DNA of 64,000 nucleotides from Mycoplana rhizolycopersici (GTDB taxonomy: Bacteria > Pseudomonadota > Alphaproteobacteria > Rhizobiales > Rhizobiaceae), in the NCBI RefSeq assembly GCF_013378445.1, contig NZ_JABXYK010000011.1:124001-188000 (forward strand). Direction: 5' to 3'. The translations under genes were made by a program, and so were the position numbers. Of the stretch, positions 23,079-33,277 are shown one piece after another (position 1 is the stretch's first letter; every line of letters starts with the position of its first letter). The notes beneath the pieces were generated by a model. The model ran no database searches. It worked only from the letters and a program-made list of their open reading frames with translations, and was not told the DNA's origin.

Positions 23079-24881
23079 ATGGCCAACGTTTCCGCCCAGA
23101 ACGGCACCAACGGCCTGCCTGCGGCAGGTGTGAAGAGCGAAGGTCTCTGGTCGCAATTGATGACGATGCGGCGAATCTACACGCGTTCCCCGGTCTTTCG
23201 CACGCTCCTCCTCATTTCCGCCGGCAGCTTTCTGGTCGTCGTGGCCACAGCACTCGGCCAGATCGTGCTCAACCGTTGGAACCAGCCCTTCTACGACGCG
23301 ATCGAACGGCGCAATGTCGATGCCTTTTTCTACCAGTTGAAGATCTTCGCGGCGATCGCCGGCGGCATGCTGGTTTTCAACATCCTGCAGCAATGGCTGA
23401 ACCAGCGTTTCCGGCTGAAACTGCGCGAAGGCCTGACCCGCGACCTGATCTGCGAATGGATGCGTCCGCGCCGGGCGTTCCGCCTTGCAAACGCCGGTGC
23501 GATCGGCGTCAATCCGGATCAGCGCATGCAGGAAGACGCCGGACATCTCGCCGATCTGACGACCGACCTGGCCTTCGGCCTGCTGCAGTCCTCCATCCTG
23601 CTCGTCTCCTTCGTCGGCGTGCTGTGGTCGCTCTCCGAAGGCTTCATGTTCGAGATCGGCGGGCGGACGATCGACATCCCCGGCTACATGGTCTGGGCGG
23701 CGATCATCTATGCCGGCTCGGCCTCCCTGCTCAGCTGGCGTGTCGGCCGGCCGCTCATCGAGCTGAACGGAGAGCGCTACAATCGAGAAGCAGCGCTGCG
23801 CTTCACCATGATGCGCGTCAACGAACATATCGATTCGATCGCGCTGGCCGGCGGCGAGACGGGTGAGCGGCAGAAGCTCGACAACGACCTCGGTTCGGTT
23901 CTGACCGCGCTCCGCAACATCTTCCGCGCCCAGATCAACCTTGCCTGGGTCGTCGACGGCTATGGCTGGGTTACGGTGGTGGCACCGATCCTCGTGGCCG
24001 CCCCCGTCTATTTTTCCGGGCACATAAGCTTCGGCGGCCTGATGATGGCGGTCGGCGCCTTCAACCAAGTGCACAGCTCGCTGCGCTGGTTCGTCGCCAA
24101 CATCGGCGCGATCACCGACTGGCGCGCGACGCTTCACCGCATCACTTCCTTCCGCAGCGCGCTTATCGCCACCGATGCGCTCAACGACGCGGAAGGCCAC
24201 ATCGAGTTCGTGCTGAACGACTCCAACCGACTGACGCTCGACCGGCTGGACGTCGCCTCACCCAGCGGCCGCACCCACTTCGACGAGCCGCACATCGAGA
24301 TCGGCGCCGGTGAGCGCGTCGTCATCACCGGTGAGCCGCGCACTGGCAAGACGCTGCTGTTCCGTGCCCTGGCGGGACTTTGGCCACTCGGCAGCGGTCG
24401 CGTCGGCCTTCCCAAGGGCGAGGCGATCACCTTCCTGCCGCGAACGCCCTACATGCCGCCCGGCCGCCTGCGCGACGTGCTGTCCTATCCTCAGACCGAT
24501 ACCTTCACGGACACCCAGCTGATCGAAGCGCTGGCCCGGGTCGGTTTGCAGCGCATGGCGCCCCTGCTCGATACCGAGGCGCGTTGGGACCGCGAACTCA
24601 GCGACGACGACGAACGGCTGCTGGCCTTCGCACGAGCGCTCCTGCACAAGCCGCACTGGCTCGTGCTGGACGAGGTGCTGGAGACCATGGACCCGACAAC
24701 GCTGCGCCGCGTCCTGTCGATCCTTGAGACCGAACTGCAAGGCTCCACCGTCGTCAGCCTGGGACGTGTGCTGCCGGACAAGGCGCTGTTCACCCGGGAA
24801 ATCCGTCTCGTGCGCGAGGCCAAGCCCCAGTCCCGCCAGCCCGCCAGGCCGGACCGGAGCCTGGAGGGCGCGCAGGCGTAG
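23079..24881 (+). CDS. SbmA/YddA-like ABC transporter, fused membrane and ATPase domains
   Basis: A 600-residue half transporter. The membrane domain (about 35-330) has about six helices and family blocks LNRWNQPFYDAIERRN, NPDQRMQEDAGHLADLTTDL and RYNREAALRFTMMRVNEHIDSIALAGGE, typical of the ABC_membrane_2 group (YddA, SbmA/BacA relatives, ABCD-like). The ATPase domain has Walker A GEPRTGKT (418-425) and Walker B LVLDE (Asp531/Glu532). The signature motif is degenerate, LSDDDER at 507-513 in place of LSGGQQQ. It would act as a homodimer, possibly for peptides or very-long-chain acyl compounds. A 13-bp direct repeat overlaps its stop. Confidence 0.85.
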   Translation: MANVSAQNGTNGLPAAGVKSEGLWSQLMTMRRIYTRSPVFRTLLLISAGSFLVVVATALGQIVLNRWNQPFYDAIERRNVDAFFYQLKIFAAIAGGMLVFNILQQWLNQRFRLKLREGLTRDLICEWMRPRRAFRLANAGAIGVNPDQRMQEDAGHLADLTTDLAFGLLQSSILLVSFVGVLWSLSEGFMFEIGGRTIDIPGYMVWAAIIYAGSASLLSWRVGRPLIELNGERYNREAALRFTMMRVNEHIDSIALAGGETGERQKLDNDLGSVLTALRNIFRAQINLAWVVDGYGWVTVVAPILVAAPVYFSGHISFGGLMMAVGAFNQVHSSLRWFVANIGAITDWRATLHRITSFRSALIATDALNDAEGHIEFVLNDSNRLTLDRLDVASPSGRTHFDEPHIEIGAGERVVITGEPRTGKTLLFRALAGLWPLGSGRVGLPKGEAITFLPRTPYMPPGRLRDVLSYPQTDTFTDTQLIEALARVGLQRMAPLLDTEARWDRELSDDDERLLAFARALLHKPHWLVLDEVLETMDPTTLRRVLSILETELQGSTVVSLGRVLPDKALFTREIRLVREAKPQSRQPARPDRSLEGAQA

Positions 24882-24934
24882 TTGCGCCGGCTGTCAGGCG
24901 CGCAGGCGTCCGCTCCGTCTCCCGTTGTGCGACG

Positions 24935-25396
24935 TCAGCGCTGTACACCTCTCGCCGCCAGCACGTTGCGGATGGAAAAGCTCGAATGGATACGCAGGAC
25001 GCCCGGCAGCTTGGCGAGGATTTCCTTGTGGATGCGTTCGAACTCGCCGGCGCTTTGCACCTCGACCCGCAGCAGGTAGTCGGACCCGCCGGTCATCAGG
25101 TAGCACTCCTGGATTTCCGGGTGGCGCCGGACGGCGTTTTCGAAGCGATTGAGATGCTCCTCCGTCTGTCGCTCCAGCGTGATGTTGATGATTACGGCGA
25201 TCGGACTGTCACCTTCCGAGCTGCCGATCAGCGCCGTATAGCCGCGAATGACACCGGTCTGCTCCAGCAGGCTGATGCGCCTGAGGCATGCCGAAGGCGA
25301 CAGCCCGACCTCCTCGGAGAGCTTGGCATTGGTGATGCGCGCGTTCAGCCGCAGCAGGCGGATGATGTTGCGGTCGATGGCATCCAGGCCCTTCAT
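24935..25396 (-). CDS. Lrp/AsnC-family regulator, probable DadR
   Basis: A 153-residue Lrp-type protein. The N-terminal helix-turn-helix (LDAIDRNIIRLLRLNARITNAKLSEEVGLSPSACLRRI) is followed by the RAM ligand domain with VIINITLERQ, PEIQECYLMTGGSDYLLRVE and VLRIHSSFSIRNV. It is divergent from an alanine racemase and a D-amino acid dehydrogenase, the classical DadR-DadX-DadA arrangement in which L-alanine-bound Lrp-type regulator activates D/L-alanine catabolism. Two ATTCGAA sites 20 bp apart lie in the shared promoter. The ATG at 25396 gives the usual length; a longer in-frame extension would cover those sites. Confidence 0.9.
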   Translation of the reverse strand: MKGLDAIDRNIIRLLRLNARITNAKLSEEVGLSPSACLRRISLLEQTGVIRGYTALIGSSEGDSPIAVIINITLERQTEEHLNRFENAVRRHPEIQECYLMTGGSDYLLRVEVQSAGEFERIHKEILAKLPGVLRIHSSFSIRNVLAARGVQR

Positions 25397-25442
25397 GCAG
25401 AATCTTTCGTTTTGCCGCAGAAAATTTCGTCTTTTTCTCATC

Positions 25443-25469
25443 ATTCGAATATCAAAGCACGAATTCGAA
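25443..25469. promoter_or_regulatory. Candidate Lrp/DadR sites, two ATTCGAA copies 20 bp apart
   Basis: ATTCGAA occurs at 25443-25449 and 25463-25469, two helical turns apart. Each contains the palindrome TTCGAA and sits in an AT-rich stretch of the 124-nt dadR-dadX intergenic region. The spacing suits an octameric Lrp-type protein bound to one DNA face. Confidence 0.45.
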
Positions 25470-25520
25470 GAAAAGCGCTCGATTCTTTCAATAGCCTGAT
25501 CCCGTATCGAGGGATGGGCC

Positions 25521-26639
25521 ATGAACACGCATACATACGAGATTTCCAGCCGTGACGGCGCGTCAGGATACCTGACGATCGACCTGCGCGCGCTTGAGCA
25601 TAACTACCACCTGCTGCTGCAGCGCACAGCCCCCGTCCCCGTGGCAGCCGTGGTCAAGGCCGATGCATACGGGCTCGACGCCAGCCGCGTTGCCCCTGTC
25701 CTTTACGATGCCGGTTGCCGCGATTTCTTCGTCGCCCATTTCGGCGAGGCTGTCCGCCTGAAGACGTTCGTCGAGCCGGATGCGCGGATATTCGTGCTGA
25801 ACGGCCTGCAGCCCGGCGCCGAGCGCCGATGCGCCGATCTCGGCATCATTCCGGTGCTCAATTCGCTCGATCAGGTTGAGAACTGGTCGCGGACGGCGGT
25901 CTCGCGCGGCGACGCCCTGCCCGCCATCCTGCAGATTGACAGCGGCATGTCGAGGCTCGGCCTGCCGCCAGAAGAGATGGCGGCCCTTGCTGACGACTCC
26001 GCCCTGCTGAAGGGCGTGGATCTTCTCTATCTCATGAGCCATCTCGCAAGCGCCGACGAGAACACCAGCAAGCAGAACGGCGAGCAGCTCGAAGCCCTGC
26101 GCGGCGCGTCCGGGCTCTTCCCGAAACTTCCGCTCTGCTTTGCAAACTCCGGCGGCATCTTCCTGGGGAGTGATTTTCACGGCGCCCTTGCCCGCCCCGG
26201 CATCGCGCTCTTCGGCGGGGTGCCGTCGGACGTGCCCGGCATTGCGGTGAAGCCGGTCGTAAGGCTCGACGTCCGGGTGGTGCAGACGCGCACCGTGCCG
26301 GCGGGCAGTCGCGTCGGTTACGGCGGCGCGCATCAGACGACGAAGGAAACGCGGCTGGCGACGATCGCCGCCGGTTACGCCGATGGCCTGCCGCGTAGCC
26401 TGAGCGACCGCGGTGCGGCCTATCACGACGGCGTGCGCCTGCCGATCGTCGGGCGCGTCTCCATGGACAGCATGACCATCGATATCAGCGCCCTGCCGCC
26501 GGGCACCCTGAAGCTCGGCAGCCTGGTGGAGATGATCGGCCCGCAGCAGCCGCTGGAGGCGATCGCAGCCGACGCCGGCACCATTTCCTATGAAATCCTG
26601 ACGTCTCTCGGCAACCGCTACCACCGCGAGTACCGCTGA
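25521..26639 (+). CDS. dadX: Alanine racemase, catabolic type
   Basis: A 372-residue PLP-dependent fold-III racemase converting L- and D-alanine. The PLP lysine is Lys46 in VVKADAYG, and the second catalytic base is Tyr267 in SRVGYGG. Other family blocks are [28 protein letters not shown] and [13 protein letters not shown]. It is followed after 31 nt by dadA and is divergent from an Lrp-type regulator, so a catabolic DadX role is more likely than the housekeeping cell-wall Alr, though it can also supply D-Ala. The ATG at 25521 overlaps no other gene. Confidence 0.93.
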   Translation: MNTHTYEISSRDGASGYLTIDLRALEHNYHLLLQRTAPVPVAAVVKADAYGLDASRVAPVLYDAGCRDFFVAHFGEAVRLKTFVEPDARIFVLNGLQPGAERRCADLGIIPVLNSLDQVENWSRTAVSRGDALPAILQIDSGMSRLGLPPEEMAALADDSALLKGVDLLYLMSHLASADENTSKQNGEQLEALRGASGLFPKLPLCFANSGGIFLGSDFHGALARPGIALFGGVPSDVPGIAVKPVVRLDVRVVQTRTVPAGSRVGYGGAHQTTKETRLATIAAGYADGLPRSLSDRGAAYHDGVRLPIVGRVSMDSMTIDISALPPGTLKLGSLVEMIGPQQPLEAIAADAGTISYEILTSLGNRYHREYR

Positions 26640-26670
26640 ACGTCAAGACAAGAGCAATCGAGGGGCAGTC

Positions 26671-27921
26671 ATGAAAATCACCATTCTGGGCGCCGGCGTC
26701 GTCGGCGTGACGTCCGCCTATTATCTCGCCAAGCAGGGCCACGAGGTCACGGTGCTCGACCGGCAGCCCGGCCCGGCGCTGGAGACCAGCTTCGCCAACG
26801 CCGGCGAGATTTCGCCCGGATACGCCTCACCCTGGGCAGCACCCGGCATACCGCAGAAGGCGGTCAAGTGGCTTTTCATGAAGCATGCGCCGCTGATCAT
26901 CCGGCCGATGGCAGACGCCGCCACCTGGCGCTGGATGATGGCAATGCTCGCCAATTGCACGAGCGCCCGCTACGCCACCAACAAGGGCCGCATGGTGCGC
27001 CTGGCCGAATACAGCCGAGACTGCCTGATCGCGCTGCGCGAGGTAACCGGCATTTCCTACGACCATCGCACGCAGGGCACGCTCCAGCTCTTCCGCACGC
27101 AGAAGCAGCTCGACGGAATCGGCAAGGATGTGGAGGTGCTGCGCGCCGACGGCGTCCCCTTCGAGGTGCTCGATCCCGCTGGCTGCATTGCCGCCGAACC
27201 GGCACTGGCGCGCGTGCGGGAAAAGATTGTCGGCGGCCTGCGCCTGCCCAACGACGAGACCGGTGACTGCTTCAAGTTCACCAACATCCTGCAGAGCCAT
27301 GCCGAGGCGCTTGGCGTGCGCTTCCGGTTCGGCGTCGACATCCGCGGCCTGAAGCACCTCGGGGACCGTGTCACGGGCGTGATGACCTCCGATGCCTTCA
27401 TTGAATCGGACATGTTCGTCGCAGCACTGGGCAGCTACACGCCGGTCCTGTTGAAGCCGCTCAGCCTGGTCGCGCCGATCTATCCGGTGAAGGGGTATTC
27501 GATTACCGTGCCGATCGTCGACGAAAGCCGCGCGCCCGTCTCCACCATCATGGACGAGACCTACAAGATCGCCATCACACGGCTCGGTGACCGCATCCGC
27601 GTCGGCGGAATGGCGGAAATCGCAGGCTTCAACAACGATTTGCCGCCGGCGCGCCGCTCCACGCTCGAGCATTCCGTCGAGGATCTGTTCGGCGGCGCGG
27701 GCGACCAGTCGAAGGCGACCTTCTGGTCGGGCCTGCGGCCGATGACCCCGGACGGAACGCCGATCATCGGGGCGACGAAGTTCAAAAACCTCTACATCAA
27801 TTCCGGCCACGGCACGCTCGGCTGGACCATGGCGTGCGGCTCGGGGCGCGTGCTGGCCGATCTCGTCAGCGGAAGGGCACCCGAGATTGAAACCGCCGAC
27901 CTCGGCCTCGGCCGCTACTGA
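26671..27921 (+). CDS. dadA: D-amino acid dehydrogenase, FAD-dependent
   Basis: A 416-residue DAO-fold flavoprotein. It has the dinucleotide motif [28 protein letters not shown] at the N-terminus and the DadA blocks [24 protein letters not shown] and RTQGTLQLF. The C-terminal FAD/substrate segment is [34 protein letters not shown]. It oxidises D-alanine (and other neutral D-amino acids) to the keto acid and passes electrons to the membrane quinone pool. With dadX it allows growth on either alanine isomer. GAGGGGC lies upstream of the ATG. Confidence 0.94.
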   Translation: MKITILGAGVVGVTSAYYLAKQGHEVTVLDRQPGPALETSFANAGEISPGYASPWAAPGIPQKAVKWLFMKHAPLIIRPMADAATWRWMMAMLANCTSARYATNKGRMVRLAEYSRDCLIALREVTGISYDHRTQGTLQLFRTQKQLDGIGKDVEVLRADGVPFEVLDPAGCIAAEPALARVREKIVGGLRLPNDETGDCFKFTNILQSHAEALGVRFRFGVDIRGLKHLGDRVTGVMTSDAFIESDMFVAALGSYTPVLLKPLSLVAPIYPVKGYSITVPIVDESRAPVSTIMDETYKIAITRLGDRIRVGGMAEIAGFNNDLPPARRSTLEHSVEDLFGGAGDQSKATFWSGLRPMTPDGTPIIGATKFKNLYINSGHGTLGWTMACGSGRVLADLVSGRAPEIETADLGLGRY

Positions 27922-28125
27922 GGCAATTCGGGTAGAAGTACGAAGCGGTTCTGCGTCCGGAATTGCGAGAAACAATGGGATAGATCGCTCCCGGTGGTGA
28001 CTGTCACCCCACGGCCCCAACGGAAATGCTCCAGTCCGTGTCGTCCGGGCAGAGCGACATCGCATCGGCCGATCCGCAGCCTTCGTAGGATCGGTCGTAT
28101 CCCCCCGCGTGCCATCGCCGCAGTT

Positions 28126-31100
28126 CTACTGTGCTGCCTTGTCATGGCCCGCAGGCGTGGTCGGTTGGCTGGCTGCTTCCGGCGCAGGGGCAGCCCCGCC
28201 GATGCCGGCAAGGCGATGCGCCCGTTCGCGCAGCCACTGGAACGTCACGTACAGCGCCGGGATCAGGAAGATGCCGACGAGCGAGGCGGCCAGCATGCCG
28301 CCGGCGACGCCGGTACCCACAGCACGGCGGCTGAGCATGCCCGCCCCCTGCGCCGTGACCAGCGGAACCAGACCGACGATGAAGGCGAAGCTCGTCATCA
28401 TGACGGCGCGGAAGCGGGTGCGCGCGCCGTCGATTGCCGCATCGACGATGCTCTCCCCCTTCTCGCGCCGGAATTTCGCGAATTCCACGATCAGGATCGC
28501 GTTCTTCGAGGCGAGCGCGATCAGCACCACAAGGCCGATCTGCGCGTAGATGTCGAAGGATAGGCCGGCGACCAGGATGGAAACCAGCGCTCCGACCACA
28601 CCGACGATGACCGAAAGCAGGACGGGGACCGGGATCATCCAGCTCTCGTAAAGGGCTACGAGGAACAGATAGGCGAACAGCACGGCGAGCGCGAGGATCG
28701 TCGTGGTCTTGCCGGCCGCCTCCAGTTCCTGCAGCGCCGTGCCCGTCCATTCATAGCTGTAGCCCGGCGGCAGTGTCGCGGCCGACACGGCCTCCATCGC
28801 CTGCAGCGCCTGGCCGGAGGAAACGCCCGGCGCGGGCTGCCCGTTCAGCGTTATCGAACGATAGTTGTTGTAGCGCACGATGGATTGCGGCCCGACGATG
28901 TAGCGAACGCTTGCAACGGATGCCACCGGCACCATCTGGCCCTGCGCGTTGCGCACGTGCAGCCGCGAAATGTCGGCGACCGAGCGCCGGTCGGCCTCTG
29001 CTGCCTGCATCGTCACGCGCCAGCTTCGGCCATAGAGGTTGAAGTCGTTGATATAGAAGGAGCCGAGCGTGCCCTGGAGGGTGGCGAACAGGTCGCTGAC
29101 CGAGACGCCGAGCGCCTGCAGCCGGTCGCGGTCGAGATCCAGATAGAGCTGCGGCGAGCTTGCCGAATAGGTGGTGAAGGTCGGGCCGAGCAGCGGGTTC
29201 TGGTTGGCGGCGATGATAAGGCCGCGCGCCGTCTCGGCAAGCTCCGCCGGCGACCGCCCCTGCAGGTCGAGCAGCTGGTACTCGAAGCCAGAGCCGGTTC
29301 CAAGCCCCATGATCGGCGGCAGGTTGAAGGCGAAGACCTGCGCCTCGCGGATCGCCGATCCCTTCGCCATCGCGGTCGCGACGGCCGCGTCGACGGAGGC
29401 CGCAGCGGTCGTCCGGTCGGCGAAGGGCTTCATCGTCACCACCGCAAAGCCGCTGCTCGACTTCGCAAGTCCGTCGAGGAAGCTGTAGCCGCTGACGGTA
29501 ATGACGTTGGCGACACCCTCGATCTCGCCGAGCATGGTCTCGACCCGCTTCACGACCGCATCCGTCCGGTTGAACGACGCGCCTTCGGGCAGGCGGATCT
29601 CGGTGAAGAACGCCCCCTGGTCTTCCGCCGGCAGGAAGCCGGTCGGCACGATGCGGAACAGCCAGCCGGCAGCGCCTGCGGCGACCGCCAGCAGCACCAG
29701 CCCGATCACGGCCCGCCGCGCGATATGGCCGGCGACGAAGGCATAGCCGTCGCGTCCCCTGTCGATGCCGCGCGAAATATAGCCGAGGATGCCCCGCTTC
29801 GGCCCGTGATGCGGCTTCAGCAGGATCGCGCAGAGCGCCGGGCTGAGCGTCAGCGCATTGATGGCCGACAGCACCATGGAGACGGATACGGCGACGGCGA
29901 ATTGCTGGAACAGCTGCCCGCTCAGTCCCGGGATGAAGGCGACGGGGACAAACACCGACAGCAGCACGAGCGTGATGGCGACGATCGCGCCGGTGATTTC
30001 CCCCATCGCCAGCCGCGCGGCCTCGGCCGCCTGCATGCCGGGGTTCTCCTCCATCACCCGCTCGACGTTCTCGACCACCACGATCGCGTCATCCACGACG
30101 ATGCCGATCGCCAGCACGAGCGCCAGCAGCGAGACGGTGTTGAGCGAAAACCCGAGCGCAAGGATGATTGCGAAGGTGCCGATCAGCGCGACGGGAACAG
30201 CGATCAGCGGGATGAGTGCCGCCCGCCAGTTTCCAAGAAACAGGAACACGACGATGATGACGAGCACGAAGGCCTCGATCAGCGTGTGCTCGACATTCTC
30301 GACGCTTGCCTCGACGAATTGGGCCGTGTCGTAGGAGACCTGGTATTTCAGCCCGTCGGGAAACCCTTTGGAGAGCCGCTCCATCGCCTCGTTGACGCCG
30401 CGCGCAGCGGCCAGCGCATTGGCGCCCGGCGCCTGGTAGGTGCCGATCATGGCGACCGGCCGGCCGTTGAAGCGCGCGGTCGAATCGGAGCTGGCTGCCC
30501 CGAGCTCCACCCGGGCCACGTCACGGACGCGCACGAAGGAACCATCCGGCTCGGCGCGGAGCACGATGTCTTCGAACTGCGAGGGGTCGCTCAGGCGCCC
30601 CTGCGTCTGCAGATTCAGCTGGAACAGGGGATCGTCCGTCATCGGCTGCGCGCCGATGCGCCCGATCGCAGCCTGTACGTTCTGCGCACGCAGCGCGTTG
30701 ACCACGTCCGTGGGCGTAAGCTCAAGGCTCGTCAGGCGGTCGACGTTCAGCACGATCCGCATGGAATAGTCCTGCGCGCCGAACAGCGACGCGTCGCCCA
30801 CGCCAGGCACGCGCTTGATCGTATCGAGCAGATTGATGGTGGCGTAGTTCGACAAAAACAGATTGTCGAAGTCCTTGCCTTCCTCGCCGTAGATGGTGAT
30901 CACCTGCATCAGCGCGGACGACTTCTTGCGCACGCTGACGCCGGATTGCTTGACCTCCGAGGGCAGTCCCGCCTCGGCGAGCGACACGCGGTTCTGCACG
31001 TTCACGGTGGCGATGTCGGGGTCCGTGCCGACGGCGAAGGTGACGGTCAGATTGTAGGAACCGTCCGCGCCGCTGGTGGACTTCATGTAGAGCATGTTGT

Positions 31101-31320
31101 CGACGCCGACGACCTTGCTTTCGATCGGCTGGGCGACGGTCGCCTCAACGACGTCGGCGCCGGCACCGGAATAGCTGGCGCTGACGCTGACCTGCGGCGG
31201 AACGATATCCGGAAACTGCGCAACGGGGAGCTGTGTCATCGCGATCAGCCCTGCCAGCGTCAGGACGATGGAAATGACGGCGGCAAAACGCGGGCGATCG
31301 ATGAAGATTTCCGAAATCAT
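28126..31320 (-). CDS. RND multidrug efflux permease, HAE1 family (AcrB/MexF-like)
   Basis: A 1064-residue inner-membrane proton antiporter in the usual two-fold layout: 12 transmembrane helices and two large periplasmic loops. Helix 4 carries the proton-relay pair in [17 protein letters not shown], and the helix-10 counterpart Lys in [17 protein letters not shown] is present. The start [13 protein letters not shown] and [16 protein letters not shown] are typical. It forms a trimer with the adaptor encoded 3 nt upstream. No outer-membrane channel gene is nearby, so a TolC-type protein elsewhere is assumed. The substrate range cannot be predicted. Confidence 0.95.
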   Translation of the reverse strand: MISEIFIDRPRFAAVISIVLTLAGLIAMTQLPVAQFPDIVPPQVSVSASYSGAGADVVEATVAQPIESKVVGVDNMLYMKSTSGADGSYNLTVTFAVGTDPDIATVNVQNRVSLAEAGLPSEVKQSGVSVRKKSSALMQVITIYGEEGKDFDNLFLSNYATINLLDTIKRVPGVGDASLFGAQDYSMRIVLNVDRLTSLELTPTDVVNALRAQNVQAAIGRIGAQPMTDDPLFQLNLQTQGRLSDPSQFEDIVLRAEPDGSFVRVRDVARVELGAASSDSTARFNGRPVAMIGTYQAPGANALAAARGVNEAMERLSKGFPDGLKYQVSYDTAQFVEASVENVEHTLIEAFVLVIIVVFLFLGNWRAALIPLIAVPVALIGTFAIILALGFSLNTVSLLALVLAIGIVVDDAIVVVENVERVMEENPGMQAAEAARLAMGEITGAIVAITLVLLSVFVPVAFIPGLSGQLFQQFAVAVSVSMVLSAINALTLSPALCAILLKPHHGPKRGILGYISRGIDRGRDGYAFVAGHIARRAVIGLVLLAVAAGAAGWLFRIVPTGFLPAEDQGAFFTEIRLPEGASFNRTDAVVKRVETMLGEIEGVANVITVSGYSFLDGLAKSSSGFAVVTMKPFADRTTAAASVDAAVATAMAKGSAIREAQVFAFNLPPIMGLGTGSGFEYQLLDLQGRSPAELAETARGLIIAANQNPLLGPTFTTYSASSPQLYLDLDRDRLQALGVSVSDLFATLQGTLGSFYINDFNLYGRSWRVTMQAAEADRRSVADISRLHVRNAQGQMVPVASVASVRYIVGPQSIVRYNNYRSITLNGQPAPGVSSGQALQAMEAVSAATLPPGYSYEWTGTALQELEAAGKTTTILALAVLFAYLFLVALYESWMIPVPVLLSVIVGVVGALVSILVAGLSFDIYAQIGLVVLIALASKNAILIVEFAKFRREKGESIVDAAIDGARTRFRAVMMTSFAFIVGLVPLVTAQGAGMLSRRAVGTGVAGGMLAASLVGIFLIPALYVTFQWLRERAHRLAGIGGAAPAPEAASQPTTPAGHDKAAQ

Positions 31321-31323
31321 CGA

Positions 31324-32445
31324 TCAGCCACCTGCTGCAGGGGCGACGGCAGCGTCGACGACGATGCCCGGCCGCACCTTGCCGATGCCATCGGTGATGA
31401 CCGTTTCCCCGTCCTTCAGCCCGGAGGCGACAACGGAAAAGCCACGCGAGGACCGGGAAATGTCGACCCGGCGAAGCTCCACCTTGGAATCGGCCCCGAC
31501 GACCATGACGAAGGCGCCCTGCTGATCGCGCTGCACGGCCTCCTGCGGAATGGCGAGTACGTCCTGCTTGTTGGACTGCTCCAGCTCGACGCGCACGAGC
31601 GATCCGTCGAGCAGCAGCCCGTCGGGATTGGGGAATTGCGCACGGATCGTAACGGTATCCGTGCCCTGCGTGACATTGCTGGAGACGAAATTGATGGTGC
31701 CCTTGGACGGATATTCCACGCCGTTCGGCAGGATGATGCGGACATTGGCGCCCGGCGAGATCTGGCCACTGCGCACTTGCTCCTGATAGGTCAGGTACAT
31801 GGCGGTTGCGACCGAGAATTCGGCATAGATGGGATCAAGGCGCGTCAGCGTCGTCAGTGCGCCGCTGTCCGGCCCGACGAGCGCGCCAACGTCGACGGCG
31901 GTCAAGCCCACGATGCCGTCGAACGGTGCGGTGATCTTCGTGTAGGACAGATTCAGCTCGGCCTGTGCCTTGCTGCCGTTCAACCGGACGAGATCCGCCT
32001 CGGACTTCTTCACCTGTGCGTTGGCGATGTCGACCTGGGACTGTGGCACCGTGTTGCTGGCAAGCAGCCGGTTGGATCGGTCGCGCTCGATGATTGCCAG
32101 ATCGCGCTGCGCTTCCGCAGACTGTATCGAGCCGACGATCTCCTGCAGGGCGGCCTGATAGGCCCCGTCCTCGACGCTGTAGAGCAGCGTGCCGGCCTTC
32201 ACCTTCTGCCCTTCCTTGAAATCCACCGATTCCAGGAAGCCGGAAACGCGGGCGCGGATATCGACCCGCTGAATGGCCACCAGACGCCCGGTCAGGTCAA
32301 CGCTTTCGCGCAGGTCCATGATCTTGGCGGGGACGACCACGACGGCAGGCGGCGGCGCCTGCTGCGCCCTTGCTGCCCCTGCGGGCAGAAGCCCGGCTAA
32401 AGCGCAGGATGTTATGACTGCGACCAGAAGACCCGTAATCCGCAT
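31324..32445 (-). CDS. RND efflux periplasmic adaptor (membrane fusion protein)
   Basis: A 373-residue HlyD/AcrA-type adaptor. A signal peptide ends near ARAQQ, and no lipobox is seen. It has a barrel-sandwich segment (DIRARVSGFLESVDFKEGQKVKAG), an alpha-helical hairpin (about 90-160), a lipoyl return segment (ITAPFDGIVGLTAVDVGALV) and a beta-barrel and membrane-proximal domain. It links the inner-membrane pump to the outer-membrane duct. The ATG at 32445 follows GGGGACATTGC; a GTG five codons upstream is in frame. The 297-nt gap upstream contains no regulator gene. Confidence 0.93.
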   Translation of the reverse strand: MRITGLLVAVITSCALAGLLPAGAARAQQAPPPAVVVVPAKIMDLRESVDLTGRLVAIQRVDIRARVSGFLESVDFKEGQKVKAGTLLYSVEDGAYQAALQEIVGSIQSAEAQRDLAIIERDRSNRLLASNTVPQSQVDIANAQVKKSEADLVRLNGSKAQAELNLSYTKITAPFDGIVGLTAVDVGALVGPDSGALTTLTRLDPIYAEFSVATAMYLTYQEQVRSGQISPGANVRIILPNGVEYPSKGTINFVSSNVTQGTDTVTIRAQFPNPDGLLLDGSLVRVELEQSNKQDVLAIPQEAVQRDQQGAFVMVVGADSKVELRRVDISRSSRGFSVVASGLKDGETVITDGIGKVRPGIVVDAAVAPAAGG

Positions 32446-32742
32446 GCAATGTCCCCGCACAGACAGAAAGGTTCCTTTTAGGCACCGCGGAAAAGAGTAG
32501 TCGTGAACATATCGATTGGGAAGACGAATTGCTCGGCCGCCGCGCGCAAAATCTCAACGGTTCTACACCCGGCTGAAAAGCCGCCGGTCATGGTTAACCC
32601 ACGCTGAACAGATCCCTGCGCCGGCGGTGGCCATATAGGAGCGATGCAACCGAAGATGCGACCGGCCATGAGACGGCTGTCTGCCTCGGCGCCGCCATGC
32701 TATCAACGGCCTGCCCCCATGCACCCACCTTGCCGGAAGCCG

Positions 32743-33111
32743 ATGAAACTGCCGCTACGTATACTCTGTCTTTGCCTGGGCTGGCTTATGGTCGCGCTGG
32801 GCGTGGTCGGCATCTTCCTGCCGCTGCTGCCCACGACGCCGTTTCTGCTTCTGGCGGCCGCGCTTTTCGCGCGTTCCTCGCCGCGTTTCGAGACATGGCT
32901 GGTAAACCATCCGCAACTGGGCCCGCCGCTTCGCCGCTGGCGCGAGAAGGGCGCCATCGCGCCGCGCGCGAAAGCCACAGCGCTTGCGATGATCGCCGCG
33001 AGCTATGCAACTTTCCTGCTTTTGAGCGGCGCGAGCACCCAGACTGCCGCCATGGTTGCCCTCGCCATGGCCGGCCCGGCGCTCTTCATCCTGACCCGGC
33101 CGGGCGGCTGA
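32743..33111 (+). CDS. DUF454 (YbaN-type) inner-membrane protein
   Basis: A 122-residue protein with the DUF454 core GWLMVALGVVGIFLPLLPTTPFLLLAAALFARSSPRFETWLVNHP, two transmembrane helices there, and a C-terminal pair of helices. Family function is unknown; in E. coli YbaN is near priC/apt and not linked to a phenotype. The ATG at 32743 follows CCGGAAG and matches the family N-terminus; in-frame ATGs further upstream would add an unlikely Pro/Cys-rich leader. Confidence 0.85.
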   Translation: MKLPLRILCLCLGWLMVALGVVGIFLPLLPTTPFLLLAAALFARSSPRFETWLVNHPQLGPPLRRWREKGAIAPRAKATALAMIAASYATFLLLSGASTQTAAMVALAMAGPALFILTRPGG

Positions 33112-33277
33112 ACGTCCGGTGGGCCGCGCCTACCTCACGCTTGGTAGGGGCGTACCGCTGCTCATCCGAAGGTCTCCGGCTTCTTTGCCGGCTCCCCCCT
33201 CCCGCAAACCCATGTTTCGGCTATCTTGGTTGCGCATGCGCCAGGCTGCGATTCCGTCCTGGGAGAAGAGTTCGAAA

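Noticed and set aside
24867-24909. 13-bp direct repeat GGCGCGCAGGCGT at 24867 and 24897
   Set aside because: It is real but covers the stop of the exporter gene and the gap to a convergent gene; GC-rich repeats of this size arise by chance, and no function is suggested.
28885-32400. Plus-strand open frame of over 1100 codons opposite the RND genes
   Set aside because: It is an antisense shadow of two clear genes with codon-position GC bias on the minus strand; no recognisable domain.
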